Positions 7,141 to 16,926 are shown, numbered from the stretch's first letter. The stretch is 64,000 bases of DNA from Rheinheimera pleomorphica (GCF_011634895.1 NZ_SIRR01000032.1:45509-109508); one strand, 5' to 3'. Made by a program: numbers and translations. Notes: a model not told the origin generated them from the sequence alone.

Positions 7141-8367
7141 ATGAGCCTATTTACCCCCCTTACCTTACCCAACGGCAGTGTTATTGCCAACCGTATTGCC
7201 AAAGCGGCGATGGAAGAGAATCTGGCGTCTGCACAGCATACACCTTCAGAGCGATTATTCCGCTTGTATCAGGCCTGGGCTGATGGTGGTGCCGGGCTAA
7301 TTATCTCCGGTAATGTTATGGTAGATCGCACAGCGATGACCGGCCCGGGCGGCGTGGTGCTGGAAGATGATACCGCGCTGGACAGTTTTAAGCGCTGGGC
7401 CGCCATTGGCCAGAGCGGCGGTGCGCAGTTCTGGCTGCAAATTAATCACCCCGGCCGGCAGATGCCGGCCAGTCTTGGCCAGCCAACCTTTGCACCGTCA
7501 GCGGTAGCACTCGACCTTGGCAAGCTGTCGCATTATTTTGCCCCGCCGCAACAGATGACGAGCGCTAAAATTCAGGATGTTATCCGACGTTTTGTTAACA
7601 CCGCCAAACTGGCCGAACAGGCCGGTTTTAGTGGGGTACAGGTACATGCCGCTCATGGTTATCTGCTAAGCCAGTTTTTATCGCCACTGACCAACAAACG
7701 CACTGATGAATGGGGGGGCAGCCTGCAAAACCGCGCCCGTTTACTGGTTGAGATTGTTAAAGGCATTCGGGCACAGGTTAATCCGCGCTTTGCTGTTGCG
7801 GTAAAACTTAACTCGGCTGATTTTCAGCGCGGCGGTTTCAGCACAGAAGATGCGCATGAGGTGGTTTTGCTGCTGAATAAATTAAAGGTAGATCTGATTG
7901 AATTGTCCGGCGGAAGCTATGAAGCTCCCGCGATGCAGGGCACTGCACGGGATGGCCGTACCTTAGCGCGCGAAGCCTACTTTCTTGAGTTTGCTGCCAG
8001 GCTGGGTAAAGTCGCCACTATGCCGGTAATGGTAACCGGCGGTATTAAACGCCTGGCTGTTGCGCAACAGGTTATGGCAGGTGGCGTCGATATGGTGGGT
8101 ATAGCAACAGCACTTGCCATCGCACCCGACTTGCCGCTTAAGTGGCAGCAAGGCAACGCGATAGTGCCACAGCTGGCAGCAATTACATGGCGTAACAAAC
8201 CCCTGGCATCTTTAGCAAATATGGCGCTGGTAAAGTACCAGCTTGGTAAACTCAGTGCTGATAAAAAGCCAAAACCCGATGTATCACCACTTTGGGCGCT
8301 ACTAAAACAGCAGCTTGCTGATAAGTGCCGTACACGGCGCTACCGTAGCTGGCTGGAAAAACACTGA
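7141..8367 (+). CDS. Old-yellow-enzyme family NADH:flavin oxidoreductase
   Basis: The 408-residue protein is an FMN-dependent TIM-barrel ene-reductase: LFTPLTLPNGSVIANRIAKAAMEENLA at the start, GGAGLIISGNVMV, HPGRQ, the FMN/substrate block GVQVHAAHGYLLSQFLSPLTNKRTDEWGGS, and MVTGGIK plus GVDMVGIATALAI for phosphate binding. It reduces activated C=C bonds using NAD(P)H. The length lacks the C-terminal FeS/FAD domains of 2,4-dienoyl-CoA reductase. AGGAG precedes the ATG. The MerR-type promoter upstream suggests induction by an electrophile sensed by the preceding regulator. Confidence 0.9.
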   Translation: MSLFTPLTLPNGSVIANRIAKAAMEENLASAQHTPSERLFRLYQAWADGGAGLIISGNVMVDRTAMTGPGGVVLEDDTALDSFKRWAAIGQSGGAQFWLQINHPGRQMPASLGQPTFAPSAVALDLGKLSHYFAPPQQMTSAKIQDVIRRFVNTAKLAEQAGFSGVQVHAAHGYLLSQFLSPLTNKRTDEWGGSLQNRARLLVEIVKGIRAQVNPRFAVAVKLNSADFQRGGFSTEDAHEVVLLLNKLKVDLIELSGGSYEAPAMQGTARDGRTLAREAYFLEFAARLGKVATMPVMVTGGIKRLAVAQQVMAGGVDMVGIATALAIAPDLPLKWQQGNAIVPQLAAITWRNKPLASLANMALVKYQLGKLSADKKPKPDVSPLWALLKQQLADKCRTRRYRSWLEKH

Positions 8368-8376
8368 CAGCTGTTG

Positions 8377-10032
8377 CTACAACACCTCGCGCTCTTTGGG
8401 CCGGCGCCTGGGGATAACCTCCGGGTGCATTTCTTTTAACTGGCCAAGGTAGCGTTTAAAGCGCACCGTCAGCTCTTCGTCCAGCTCACTTCTGGCCAGC
8501 AGCTTTACCGCCGCGCGCACATAGCGCTGGCTCTGCTCGTTTACCCTGGCACCTTTAAGCATGGTTTGCATCAGGTTGATAGCGATGGTGGGGTTGGTGG
8601 GCATATAATCGAAAGTTTCAGCAAAGCGGTCAAAGGCAGTGTTAAAGTCGTTTTGCTGATAGGCGTCGGTGGCTTCAGCATTAATGATTTTTAGTTTGGC
8701 TTTTAACGCCTCGTGCCGTTTTTGCTCCATTTCCAGCATAATGCGCTGGGTTTCCGTCAAAAAGTCATCACGATCGAGAATATGTTGCAGTTTGTCGATA
8801 TACACCTGACTGGCGTATAAGTCGCCCAGTTCAAAATAGGCTTTGGCGGCGTCCATACAGCTGTCGATAGTTATATTTTGCTGATATGACAGCGGTATTT
8901 CGCCAATCAGTTGCTTAGCGTCGGCCAGTTCGCCTTTGGCTGCCAGAAAACGGCTGCGCAGTATGGTAATTTCAGCTTTTAACTTACTGGCATCGAAGCG
9001 TTTAGCCAGATGATCGACAATTTTGGCCGCGTTATTAATGGTAACAGCGCGCTCCAGTACATTACCGCAATAGGCGGCGTCGACCAGGCTGCGCGCCTGG
9101 TTCAGGTAGTTTTCGGCAATATCGTTTACCGAATGTCGCGCTGTGGCGACTATTTTGGCGTTAATGCGCGCAGATGCCGGCTTATCGCCAACAATGGACG
9201 CCAAATTGGCTAATGTTTTTAAACGGGTAATGTTTTTCGGCGACAGCAGCGCCGCTTCATATAAGGTGTCGTGGGCAATTTCAAAACGGCGGTATTTCAC
9301 ATATAACCGCGACAGCCAGTCCAGTGCTTCTACTTTGGTTTCATCAAATTGGGTTAAGTCGGCCAGTTGCAGTTCGGTGTCGTCCCAGCGCTGCTGATAA
9401 AAACAGGCAACGGCATGGCCCAGCCTGGCCCAGGCCAGGTTTTTTTGCCGTTGCAACAGCTGCTGATAAAACAGCTCGGCGTCAGCGTAGTGCTTTAGTT
9501 TGAGCAGCAGTTCACCTTTGATGCGCAAGGCGGCATTGGCAAACTCTGGCTTAGCGGCAACGGCGTTATCACATTCAGTGATGGCAGTGTGATAATCCTG
9601 CTCAAACAGGCTGATATAAATTTTACGCAGTGCAATGCGGCTTTTTATCGCCCGGCTGATACGCAGCTCCAGTTGCTGGTAAGTAAAGGGTTTTAGCAGG
9701 TAGTCATCGGGTTGTAGCTCTATCATGCCGTGTACGGTTTGGCGCTGGTTTTCTGCGCTGATCATAATAAAACAGCTAAGCGGCGCTAACAGCTGCTGCG
9801 CTTTTAAGGTTTCAAACAGCTGATAGCCGTCTTTGCCTTCGCCAAGATTAAAGTCACTGAGAATAAAATCGAACGGGATCTGCTGGCATTTGCCGATGGC
9901 CTCGGCGGCGTCCCGTGCCAGGTGGATGGACTGAAAACCAATTTGCTGCGCCATGGCCTTAATGGAGGTGCGCACCGGGGCACAATCATCAATGATCAAA
10001 ATTTGTTTACAACTAAAAAAGCTGGCGTCCAT
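8377..10032 (-). CDS. Response regulator with C-terminal TPR region
   Basis: Residues 1-125 form a receiver domain with the acidic pair D15-D16, phospho-acceptor D60 (ILSDFNLG) and the conserved lysine in LLKPF near 115. The remaining 420 residues are tandem helical TPR-like repeats (for example AITECDNAVAAKPEFANAAL and AELFYQQLLQRQKNLAWARLGHA) rather than a DNA-binding or enzymatic domain. Proteins of this design occur in Shewanella, Vibrio and relatives and probably signal by protein-protein contact. No histidine kinase gene lies beside it. The neighbouring genes are on the other strand or unrelated. Confidence 0.85.
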   Translation of the reverse strand: MDASFFSCKQILIIDDCAPVRTSIKAMAQQIGFQSIHLARDAAEAIGKCQQIPFDFILSDFNLGEGKDGYQLFETLKAQQLLAPLSCFIMISAENQRQTVHGMIELQPDDYLLKPFTYQQLELRISRAIKSRIALRKIYISLFEQDYHTAITECDNAVAAKPEFANAALRIKGELLLKLKHYADAELFYQQLLQRQKNLAWARLGHAVACFYQQRWDDTELQLADLTQFDETKVEALDWLSRLYVKYRRFEIAHDTLYEAALLSPKNITRLKTLANLASIVGDKPASARINAKIVATARHSVNDIAENYLNQARSLVDAAYCGNVLERAVTINNAAKIVDHLAKRFDASKLKAEITILRSRFLAAKGELADAKQLIGEIPLSYQQNITIDSCMDAAKAYFELGDLYASQVYIDKLQHILDRDDFLTETQRIMLEMEQKRHEALKAKLKIINAEATDAYQQNDFNTAFDRFAETFDYMPTNPTIAINLMQTMLKGARVNEQSQRYVRAAVKLLARSELDEELTVRFKRYLGQLKEMHPEVIPRRRPKEREVL

Positions 10033-10168
10033 GGCATTACACTATCACGGCAATTATTAGCCCATACTAGAGGAGAATAGGCTGTAGCGTAAAGTACTGT
10101 GTGACTAATCCAGCCGCTATACTTTAGCGTACCAATTGCAGTGTTAAGCAAGCCAGCGGAGCAAAACT

Positions 10169-10477
10169 ATGCCATACCATCGCGTTGCACATTTAAACCA
10201 TCAGGATGTTCGTATTAACGAGCTGACCATACACTCGTTTGAAATGGGCGTCTATCTGGCCGAAGCCGACTACGACGGCCGGCGTGCCTTTTTGGTGGAT
10301 GATGAAAATAAACCGCAGCAATTTCAAAGCGTTGAGCAGGTAAAGCAGGCGCTGGACCGTTGCACTATTTATCAGGCGTATTTAGTGCATCAGTCGGCCT
10401 ATGATGAAATGTGCGGCGGCCCGGATAAGGTGGATAACACCTTAAAAGTGCCGCTGTATGTGCAGGGTGTTGCCTGA
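10169..10477 (+). CDS. DUF6482-type small protein
   Basis: The 102-residue product (MPYHRVAHLNHQDVRINELTIHSFEMGVYLAEADYDGR...) matches a family of short conserved proteins of marine gammaproteobacteria with no known function. A central strand-rich part (YLAEADYDGRRAFLVDDENKPQQF) is followed by a helix (SVEQVKQALDRC) and the end AYLVHQSAYDEMCGGP. It is soluble with no signal peptide. GGAG lies upstream of the ATG. It converges on the polysaccharide pyruvyl transferase gene with one base between stops. Confidence 0.6.
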   Translation: MPYHRVAHLNHQDVRINELTIHSFEMGVYLAEADYDGRRAFLVDDENKPQQFQSVEQVKQALDRCTIYQAYLVHQSAYDEMCGGPDKVDNTLKVPLYVQGVA

Positions 10478-10478
10478 G

Positions 10479-11639
10479 TTAACGGATCGCTTGATACAGC
10501 CGTTGCCACATGGCGGCATTTTGCTGTTTTAATGCCGCAGCCTTGGCTGTAACCTCTGCGCTTAAGCTGGCTTTGTTATCCAGCAGCTGTTGCAGTGCGG
10601 CCAGTAAGCTTTGCTCGCTAAGCTCGGCCACGCAGTAATCGGCCATGCCAAAATCTGCCATCATGGCGTGATATTTATGGCTCCAACTGGTCGCAATACA
10701 GGGCACGCCCTGGCTAAGCGCGTTTACGGCGCCGTGAAAGCGCGAGCTTATTGCCAGCGCTGCTTTACCGATAAAGGCTTTTACCGCCAGCGGATCGTCA
10801 ATTTGTACGATAGTGCAGGGGGCTTTTGCAGCAATTTCAGCGCAAAGCTGTGCATCTTCTTTGCCTTCATGGTTTACCAGCACACACTGCAAGCCGTCAG
10901 CGGCCAGTTTATTGGCGGCAGCGGCAAAGGCATTGATATAGCCACTGCGCAGTTGCTCGGCACCGGCATGGTTAAATTTAGACACCACTTTGTTGTTGGG
11001 GATCAGGGCGGCATAAGGGCCGCTGATCTGTGGCAGCTCGTCATTAGGGCGCGGTGTCAGGCTAATGGTGAAATCCGGCGTTAGCACGACGGAATCTGGT
11101 AAATTGGGCACACAGCTTTGCAGATGTTGCAAGGATACCGGGTCGCGGACAAAAATAAGCTTGGCGTGCTGGATAATATCGCGCATCGCCGCTTTGCTAT
11201 GTTCGCTGTTAAAGGGGCCAAAGGCTTGTGGCATAAAGACAAAAGGCTTGCCAGCCTTGGCAAAGCGTACCACTTCTTTGGCGGTATTTTGCAAAAAGCG
11301 CAGTGGCCACTGCTCGCCATAGGCAAAGCCGCTGGCTTCGAGCACCAGATCAACCTGACGCTCGCTTACCATGCCGTAGCGGTTAAACAGCCGTTGTACG
11401 GCGCCGGGTAACTTGCCAATTAACGGGCTGATATCCACCCCGCCGCGGCGAAAAGACAACTTTTGCCAGGCACCTAAGCGGGCGCGTTCAACATAAGGCA
11501 GGTTAGGGCCGGGCGACAGCACCAGTTCAACCGGTTGTTTAATGCCTTTTAAGCCTTCCAGACAGGCCAATAGCATTAAGTAAGCACCTTTATTGCGAAA
11601 CTGTACGCCTTTAATCTCAACGAAAAGTGGTTTGCTCAT
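10479..11639 (-). CDS. Polysaccharide pyruvyl transferase family protein
   Basis: This 386-residue protein fits the family (CsaB/WcaK-like) that adds ketal pyruvate to sugars of exported polysaccharides: FRNKGAYLMLLACLEGL at the N-terminus, KLIFVRDPVSLQHLQ and TPDFTISL in the middle, and the conserved AISSRFHGAVNALSQGVPCIATSWSHKYHAMMADFG near the C-terminus, containing the SRFH motif. It is the last gene of a leftward wecA-flippase-pyruvyl transferase operon, 12 bases after the flippase. Modification of lipid-linked repeat units before export is the likely role. Confidence 0.8.
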   Translation of the reverse strand: MSKPLFVEIKGVQFRNKGAYLMLLACLEGLKGIKQPVELVLSPGPNLPYVERARLGAWQKLSFRRGGVDISPLIGKLPGAVQRLFNRYGMVSERQVDLVLEASGFAYGEQWPLRFLQNTAKEVVRFAKAGKPFVFMPQAFGPFNSEHSKAAMRDIIQHAKLIFVRDPVSLQHLQSCVPNLPDSVVLTPDFTISLTPRPNDELPQISGPYAALIPNNKVVSKFNHAGAEQLRSGYINAFAAAANKLAADGLQCVLVNHEGKEDAQLCAEIAAKAPCTIVQIDDPLAVKAFIGKAALAISSRFHGAVNALSQGVPCIATSWSHKYHAMMADFGMADYCVAELSEQSLLAALQQLLDNKASLSAEVTAKAAALKQQNAAMWQRLYQAIR

Positions 11640-11651
11640 AAAAAAACCTTG

Positions 11652-12968
11652 TTAATTGCTGCGCCGACGCACAGTAATAAGTTGCCACAGTTGGCCGCGG
11701 GTACTTCTGGCCAAAAACAAAAAAAAGAATGATGCATAGGCATAGGATATTAACGTGGCCCAGGCCGCGCCTACTATGCCCATTGACGGAATAAGCCAGA
11801 GGTTTAAACCAACATTAAGTGCCGCCCCTACCGCATGGCTAAGCAGTGACAGCGGCTCTTGTTCAGTAATAAGTAAATGCTGGCTGATGAGATAACGCAC
11901 AAAAATAAAACAACCGGCCCAGATATGGATCCGTAGCACCTCGACGGCGCTGGCAAACGTATCACCAAACAGCAGGCTGATGATCCAGGGTGCCAGCAGC
12001 GACATTATTAGCGCTATGGCAAACGCCATACTAAAAAACAGCAGCGCAAAGCGGCGCAGTTTTAGGTAATACGGTGCCCAGCCCTGCTGATGGGTGCGGA
12101 TCATATCCGGGTAATAACGCGCGGCTAAGGTGGCCGGAAACACATACCATAGTTCGGATAAACGGCTGGCAGCGGCATAAATGCCGGCCTGCTCTGTGCC
12201 GGCGATGGCGCCTATCATGACGATATCAATTTTCAGGTAAATGACCGATACAATGCCGGATAACCAGAGCCAGGACGAGCGTTTAAGCAGTTGTTTCGCC
12301 TGCGTAAAATTAAACCAACGTGGATGATAAGGCGGCCAGCGTGTTTCACCGTCTTTATAGGGTTGATGTTTGCGCCGGTACAACAGGTATTGCGCCATAC
12401 CGACCACAAAAAACTCGATACCGGTTAACAGCAGCAAACTGGCAATACCAAAACCGCTGTATAGCAAGGCCAGCTTAGCGCTGAAGCTAAGCAGCGAAAT
12501 GGCCGATTTGACATAAGCCACACTGCGAAAGGTGCCCTGATAATTTAAATAGAATTCAAACAGCAAAAAACCAAAAAACGTTTGTAGTAAAAACAGCACT
12601 GGAATAGCAATAGCGGTATGGCCGCTGAACATGGCAGGGTACAACAGGTAAAACGCCAGCAGCATCAGGCTGCCGCCAAGCAAACCCAACGCCAGACGCA
12701 TCGTGATAGCGCTGTACAGCATGGTCATGGCATCAACGCCGTGATCATGCTTTACCATCTGACGTACCACGATGTTGTTCAAGCCTAAGCTGGTGATAGG
12801 CACTAAAAATGCGCTCCAGGCCATGACGATAGAATACACGCCCAGCTCGCTGGCACCGAGCATACGGGCAACAAACACGGTAAGCACGGCACCGGCCGCC
12901 AGCTTTACCAGCTTGTCTCCCAGCATGGCAGTGGCGCGGGCCAGCAGAATTTTTTTCAGCAGTTTCAC
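11652..12968 (-). CDS. Wzx-type oligosaccharide flippase
   Basis: The 438-residue protein is almost entirely hydrophobic with about twelve membrane segments. It starts KILLARATAMLGDKLVKLAAGAVLTVFVARMLGASELGVYSIVMAWSAFLVPI, the pattern of MOP-superfamily polysaccharide flippases. It should move undecaprenyl-linked repeat units across the inner membrane. The start is GTG 12968, overlapping the stop of the wecA-like gene by one base (TAGTG), so translation is probably coupled. Confidence 0.85.
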   Translation of the reverse strand: MKLLKKILLARATAMLGDKLVKLAAGAVLTVFVARMLGASELGVYSIVMAWSAFLVPITSLGLNNIVVRQMVKHDHGVDAMTMLYSAITMRLALGLLGGSLMLLAFYLLYPAMFSGHTAIAIPVLFLLQTFFGFLLFEFYLNYQGTFRSVAYVKSAISLLSFSAKLALLYSGFGIASLLLLTGIEFFVVGMAQYLLYRRKHQPYKDGETRWPPYHPRWFNFTQAKQLLKRSSWLWLSGIVSVIYLKIDIVMIGAIAGTEQAGIYAAASRLSELWYVFPATLAARYYPDMIRTHQQGWAPYYLKLRRFALLFFSMAFAIALIMSLLAPWIISLLFGDTFASAVEVLRIHIWAGCFIFVRYLISQHLLITEQEPLSLLSHAVGAALNVGLNLWLIPSMGIVGAAWATLISYAYASFFFLFLARSTRGQLWQLITVRRRSN

Positions 12969-14044
12969 TACTTTACTACCCTAGGTATTGAACGGCGTAG
13001 CCGCTTATGGCGCAGGTGCGAGATAATACGCCAGATATGCTGCAGCAGATACAGATAGCCGGCAAAGAGGATTAAAAATAGCAACAGCATCAGCCAGTCT
13101 GGTAGCAGCAGATATTCGCCGATAATACCGATACTGGCGAAAATACAGGACAGCGCCGTAATTAAGGTCAGCGATTCGCGCGAACTTAAACCCAGGCGCA
13201 GCGAAATATGGTGCAGATGCTCGCGGTCAGCCTGAAACGGTGATTGGCCTTTGCGAATGCGCCTTAGCATAATGGCAATCATGTCCATCAGCGGAATGGC
13301 AATGATCCAAAGCGCAGTGACCGGGCGAAAACTGGCGCTTTCACTTTGGGTGCCGATGATCAACAGCCAGATCACCGACAATCCAATTAACATACTGCCG
13401 GCATCGCCCATAAAAATACGCCGTCCGGGTATCAGATTAAGGTTACACGCCAGGTAGGGTAGCAGTGCCAATGCCAGCAGTAATGCCAGGGCGGCATATT
13501 CCTGTTGGCCCCACAGCGCCATAAAAATAGCGATAGTACTAAAGCTGACCAGGCTGAGCATACCAGCCAGACCGTCTATACCATCGGTCATATTAAAGGC
13601 ATTAATGGCGGCAATTACGGCCAGCAGCGTAACCGGTAAGCCCAGCACGCCAAGCTCAATCACACCCAGACCAAACAGGTTGCCCAGACTGGATAGGTGC
13701 AAATCCAGGCTCCAGGTCATGGCTAAACCGACCAGTGTTTGTACCGCCAGACGTAGCTTGACGCTTAAATCCAGATAGTCATCAAATACGCCCAGCAGCA
13801 TAATAATGCCGCTGCAGGAGAGATAGTAAAAAGGTTGCACATTGCTATCGGCAAACAGCAGCAGGGCCGTTGCCAGGCCGCAATAAGTGGCAATACCGCC
13901 GATTAGCGGCACCGCCCCCTGATGCTGCTTACGCCCACGCGGAATGTCCACCAGGCCAACGCGCACTGATACCGGGTACAGCAGCCAGATGGCCAGCGCA
14001 GAGGTAAATAAAGCAGTAACATAAAGCAGAGTGTGTTCAGGCAT
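12968..14044 (-). CDS. WecA/MraY-family undecaprenyl-phosphate glycosyl-1-phosphate transferase
   Basis: The 358-residue membrane protein shows the family motifs in order: RGRKQHQGAVPLIGG near residue 40, LLGVFDDYLDLSVKLRL (the DD pair), NAFNMTDGIDGLAG, GRRIFMGDAGSMLIG and REHLHHISLRLG. These define the WecA branch, which transfers GlcNAc-1-P or a related sugar to undecaprenyl phosphate and starts the repeat unit. It is the first gene of the leftward half of the polysaccharide locus, divergent from the glycosyltransferase operon starting at 14218. The exact donor sugar cannot be told from sequence alone. Confidence 0.85.
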   Translation of the reverse strand: MPEHTLLYVTALFTSALAIWLLYPVSVRVGLVDIPRGRKQHQGAVPLIGGIATYCGLATALLLFADSNVQPFYYLSCSGIIMLLGVFDDYLDLSVKLRLAVQTLVGLAMTWSLDLHLSSLGNLFGLGVIELGVLGLPVTLLAVIAAINAFNMTDGIDGLAGMLSLVSFSTIAIFMALWGQQEYAALALLLALALLPYLACNLNLIPGRRIFMGDAGSMLIGLSVIWLLIIGTQSESASFRPVTALWIIAIPLMDMIAIMLRRIRKGQSPFQADREHLHHISLRLGLSSRESLTLITALSCIFASIGIIGEYLLLPDWLMLLLFLILFAGYLYLLQHIWRIISHLRHKRLRRSIPRVVK

Positions 14045-14217
14045 TTACCTATCCTGTAGTGATTGTGCTGATACCGGTATTCAGCCGGGCGTCAGCTACA
14101 ACAGGTTATATCTGTCAGGGTTAAGTTTCTGGCGCAATGCGCTATAAACTAAGTGTTTTTTTTACTAACAACAAGTATTGTACACAGCCATGCCGGCTGT
14201 CAGGATGAATTTTCAGC

Positions 14218-15273
14218 GTGCTAAGCATTAACTCTAACATTCTTATTGTCAGCAATATGGGGCCCAAGCCATCCTCACCGTTTCAGGGCAAGTTTGTGCA
14301 TAATCAGGTATGGGCGCTGGCCGCGCTGAATCCCGGTTATCATTATATGCGCTGGCATAGTGACTCTTTGCTGAATAAATTTTTGAAATATCCGGTTTTT
14401 ACGCTGGATTTTATCTGGCGTTATGTTTTAAGCCGCCGCCGCTTTGATATTGTTCATGTGCATTTTTTCTATCCGACGATTTATCTGGCGTTGCTGTATA
14501 AAGTACTGCGTAATCGCAGGGTGAAAATTGTTGTTACCTGCCACGGCAGTGATATTTATAAATATCAGCCGCCGGGCAGATTATATCGCTGGTGCGCGTC
14601 TAAGGTTGATCAATGGATCTTTGCCAGCAAAGCCCTGGCGCAGCATTTTAGCCTGCCAGCGCCACAGGCCAGGGTGTTGCCGGCCGGCATTAACGAGCTG
14701 TTTCGCCAGGCAGAGCCTTTGAGCTGGCAACAGAAAAGCATAGATGTGTTGTATGTGGGCAGCCTGGATCAGAACAAAGGCATGGACCGGCTGTTGGCGT
14801 TGCTGCCGGTGCTGCGGGATAAAAAAGTGGTGCTGGCAGGCGCAGGCCCCTGGCTGGAAAAGTTACAGCGCTGTGCGCAGCAGTTTCCGAATGTGCTGGT
14901 GGTAGGGCCAAAAGACAGCGCCGCATTAAAGCAGTTATATCAGCAGTCGCGTTGCCTGATAAGCTTATCGCGCCACGAAGCCTTTGGCCTGGTAATGGCG
15001 GAAGCCATGGCCTGTTATACGCCGGTCATTGCCACGGACACCGATGGCGCAAAAGAGCAGCTAACACATGGTGTTAATGGCTTGCTGGTCAGCCAGCAGG
15101 GCGACGAAGCGGAGGTCATAGCGCGGTTGACCGGCGCCTTGCAGCAGTTTTTTGCCTTGTCAGAGCAGCAGTATCAGTTACTGCAGCAGCAAGGCCGTGC
15201 CGGTGCTGAACAATACTTGTTGGCAGCGGTGGTGACAGAATTACAACATCTTTATCAGAGCGTGGTGCGATGA
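14218..15273 (+). CDS. Glycosyltransferase family 4 protein
   Basis: The 351-residue protein has the GT-B fold pattern of retaining GT4 enzymes: FQGKFVHNQVWALAAL at the N-terminus, VVTCHGSDIYKY, the donor-domain opening IDVLYVGSLDQNKGMDRLL, and the E-x7-E signature HEAFGLVMAEAMACYTPVIATDTDG. The start is GTG 14218 with AGGA about ten bases upstream. It opens a rightward operon in which each gene overlaps the next by a few bases. It should add a sugar to the lipid-linked repeat unit. Confidence 0.85.
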   Translation: MLSINSNILIVSNMGPKPSSPFQGKFVHNQVWALAALNPGYHYMRWHSDSLLNKFLKYPVFTLDFIWRYVLSRRRFDIVHVHFFYPTIYLALLYKVLRNRRVKIVVTCHGSDIYKYQPPGRLYRWCASKVDQWIFASKALAQHFSLPAPQARVLPAGINELFRQAEPLSWQQKSIDVLYVGSLDQNKGMDRLLALLPVLRDKKVVLAGAGPWLEKLQRCAQQFPNVLVVGPKDSAALKQLYQQSRCLISLSRHEAFGLVMAEAMACYTPVIATDTDGAKEQLTHGVNGLLVSQQGDEAEVIARLTGALQQFFALSEQQYQLLQQQGRAGAEQYLLAAVVTELQHLYQSVVR

Positions 15274-16013
15274 GTAAGCCAAAAATGGCAGCTGGGCAGA
15301 TAGCCGAAGTGAGTGTCGGGCCGGTGCAGGTATCGGCCTTTGCCGATATGACGCAGTTGCTAAAATTTATTGTGAAAGATGATGGCAGTGTGTACGCCGG
15401 TTCAGCCATTGCGATTAACCCGGAAAAAGTGCTAACGGCGATGCGCAGCGCCGACATTGCCGATGTGATCCGCGCTGCTGATATTCGCTATGCGGATGGC
15501 ATAGGCGTGGTAAAAGTCATGCGTAAGCGGTTAAACAGCAAGGTGCAGCGCATTCCCGGCTGTGAGCTGTGGCAACAGCTAATGCTGCGGGCGGCGCAGT
15601 ATCAGGTGCCGGTGTTTATTGTTGGCGCTAAACCTGAAGTAAACCTGCAAACGGCCGACAAGCTGCGTGGCCAGCAGGTTAATCTGGTGGGGGCCGTCGA
15701 TGGCTATTTTACTGATGAAGCAGCGCTGATTGCGCAAATTAAACAAAGCGGCGCCCGTATTGTCAGTGTGGCCATGGGCTCGCCAAAACAGGAGCTGCTC
15801 ATTCAACGGATCCGGGCGCAACACCCCGAGTGTTTTTATATGGGCGTGGGCGGGACTTATGATGTGTTTACCGGCAATGTGAAACGGGCACCAGCGCTTT
15901 GGTGTAAGCTGAATCTGGAATGGGCGTATCGTTTATTGAGCCAACCCAGCCGTATTGGCCGTCAGCTTGGTTTATTGCGTTACCTTTGGTGGTACTGGAC
16001 AGGTAAAATTTAG
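15270..16013 (+). CDS. WecG/TagA/CpsF-family glycosyltransferase
   Basis: The 247-residue protein carries the GT26 hallmarks: AINPEKVLTAM, ADGIGVVKVMRKRL, RIPGCELWQQL, VSVAMGSPKQELLIQRIR and YMGVGGTYDVFTGNVKRAP. GT26 enzymes add the second sugar, often ManNAc or ManNAcA, onto GlcNAc-PP-undecaprenol. That fits the WecA-type gene 1.2 kb away on the other strand. ATG overlaps the preceding stop by four bases, so translation is coupled. Confidence 0.85.
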   Translation: MSKPKMAAGQIAEVSVGPVQVSAFADMTQLLKFIVKDDGSVYAGSAIAINPEKVLTAMRSADIADVIRAADIRYADGIGVVKVMRKRLNSKVQRIPGCELWQQLMLRAAQYQVPVFIVGAKPEVNLQTADKLRGQQVNLVGAVDGYFTDEAALIAQIKQSGARIVSVAMGSPKQELLIQRIRAQHPECFYMGVGGTYDVFTGNVKRAPALWCKLNLEWAYRLLSQPSRIGRQLGLLRYLWWYWTGKI

Positions 16014-16026
16014 GCAGGTAGCAAGA

Positions 16027-16926
16027 ATGACAGCACAACACTTACCTCTGATCAGCGTTTACATGCCAACCTATAACCGGGTGCAAATGGCCATTCGGGC
16101 TATCGAGTCGGTACTGGCTCAGGATTATCCACATATTGAACTGCTGGTGGTTGACGATGCGTCTACCGATGATACCTGGCAGGTGCTGACCAACAAATAT
16201 ATTAACGACGAGCGCATTCGGTTTTTCCGCCAAAGTACAGGCCAGGGCGCCTGTGCGGCACGTAACCGGGCGATTGCTGAGGCCAAAGGTGAATTTGTCA
16301 CTGGTATAGATGACGATGATGAGTTTTTACCTCACCGCTTAACCAGCTTATATCTGGCGTACGATGATAAATACAGCTGCGTCTGTTCCGGTTATATCTG
16401 GGATTATGGCAGCGTGCAAAAACGGCTGTTTGCCAGCAGGCAGGTGGTGGCGCTACCCGAGCTGCTGGATTTACACACGCTGTCAAATCAGGCCTTGGTG
16501 CGCCGCGAGCGTATGCTGGCGCTGGGCGGTTTTGATATTGGTTTGGCGGCGTTTCAGGATTATGACATGTGGGTGCGGGTGGTGCAGGCCTATGGCCCGG
16601 CACTGCGTATCGCCGAGCCCAGCTATAAAGTTAACGTCGGCCATGAGTTGGGACGCATTACTAACTCACCCAAGCGGCTGGATGCACATAAACAGTTTGT
16701 TGCTAAACACCGCGTGCATATGAGCGAGCGTAACCTGCAAAATCAGATGTTTTATCGGCAGATGATGGAACAAATACCGCTTTCATTGCCGCAACTGCTC
16801 AGCAGCAGCCGCTATGGTCTGGTTACGCTGAAATGGCGCTACTATCTGAAACATAAACTGGGGCTGCTTAGCCGCTGGCGCATTAAAGTGTTTAGTAAGG
16901 GCATTAGCGGGTTGTTTAAAAAATAA
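16027..16926 (+). CDS. Glycosyltransferase family 2 protein
   Basis: From ATG 16027 the protein has 299 residues and begins MTAQHLPLISVYMPTYNRVQMAIRAIESVLAQDYPHIELLVVDDASTDDTW, the standard GT-A nucleotide-binding start. The metal-binding DDDD run follows at GIDDDDEFLPHRL, and FQDYDMWVRVVQAYG contains the ED/QD-type catalytic region. The longer frame from 15955 overlaps the tagA-like gene and lacks a ribosome site, so it was rejected. It is the third sugar transferase of the operon. Confidence 0.85.
   Translation: MTAQHLPLISVYMPTYNRVQMAIRAIESVLAQDYPHIELLVVDDASTDDTWQVLTNKYINDERIRFFRQSTGQGACAARNRAIAEAKGEFVTGIDDDDEFLPHRLTSLYLAYDDKYSCVCSGYIWDYGSVQKRLFASRQVVALPELLDLHTLSNQALVRRERMLALGGFDIGLAAFQDYDMWVRVVQAYGPALRIAEPSYKVNVGHELGRITNSPKRLDAHKQFVAKHRVHMSERNLQNQMFYRQMMEQIPLSLPQLLSSSRYGLVTLKWRYYLKHKLGLLSRWRIKVFSKGISGLFKK

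Noticed and set aside
15955..16026. Upstream extension of the GT2 gene
   Set aside because: It overlaps the end of the tagA-like gene, and the conserved GT-A start begins right after the ATG at 16027, so the shorter start is better.
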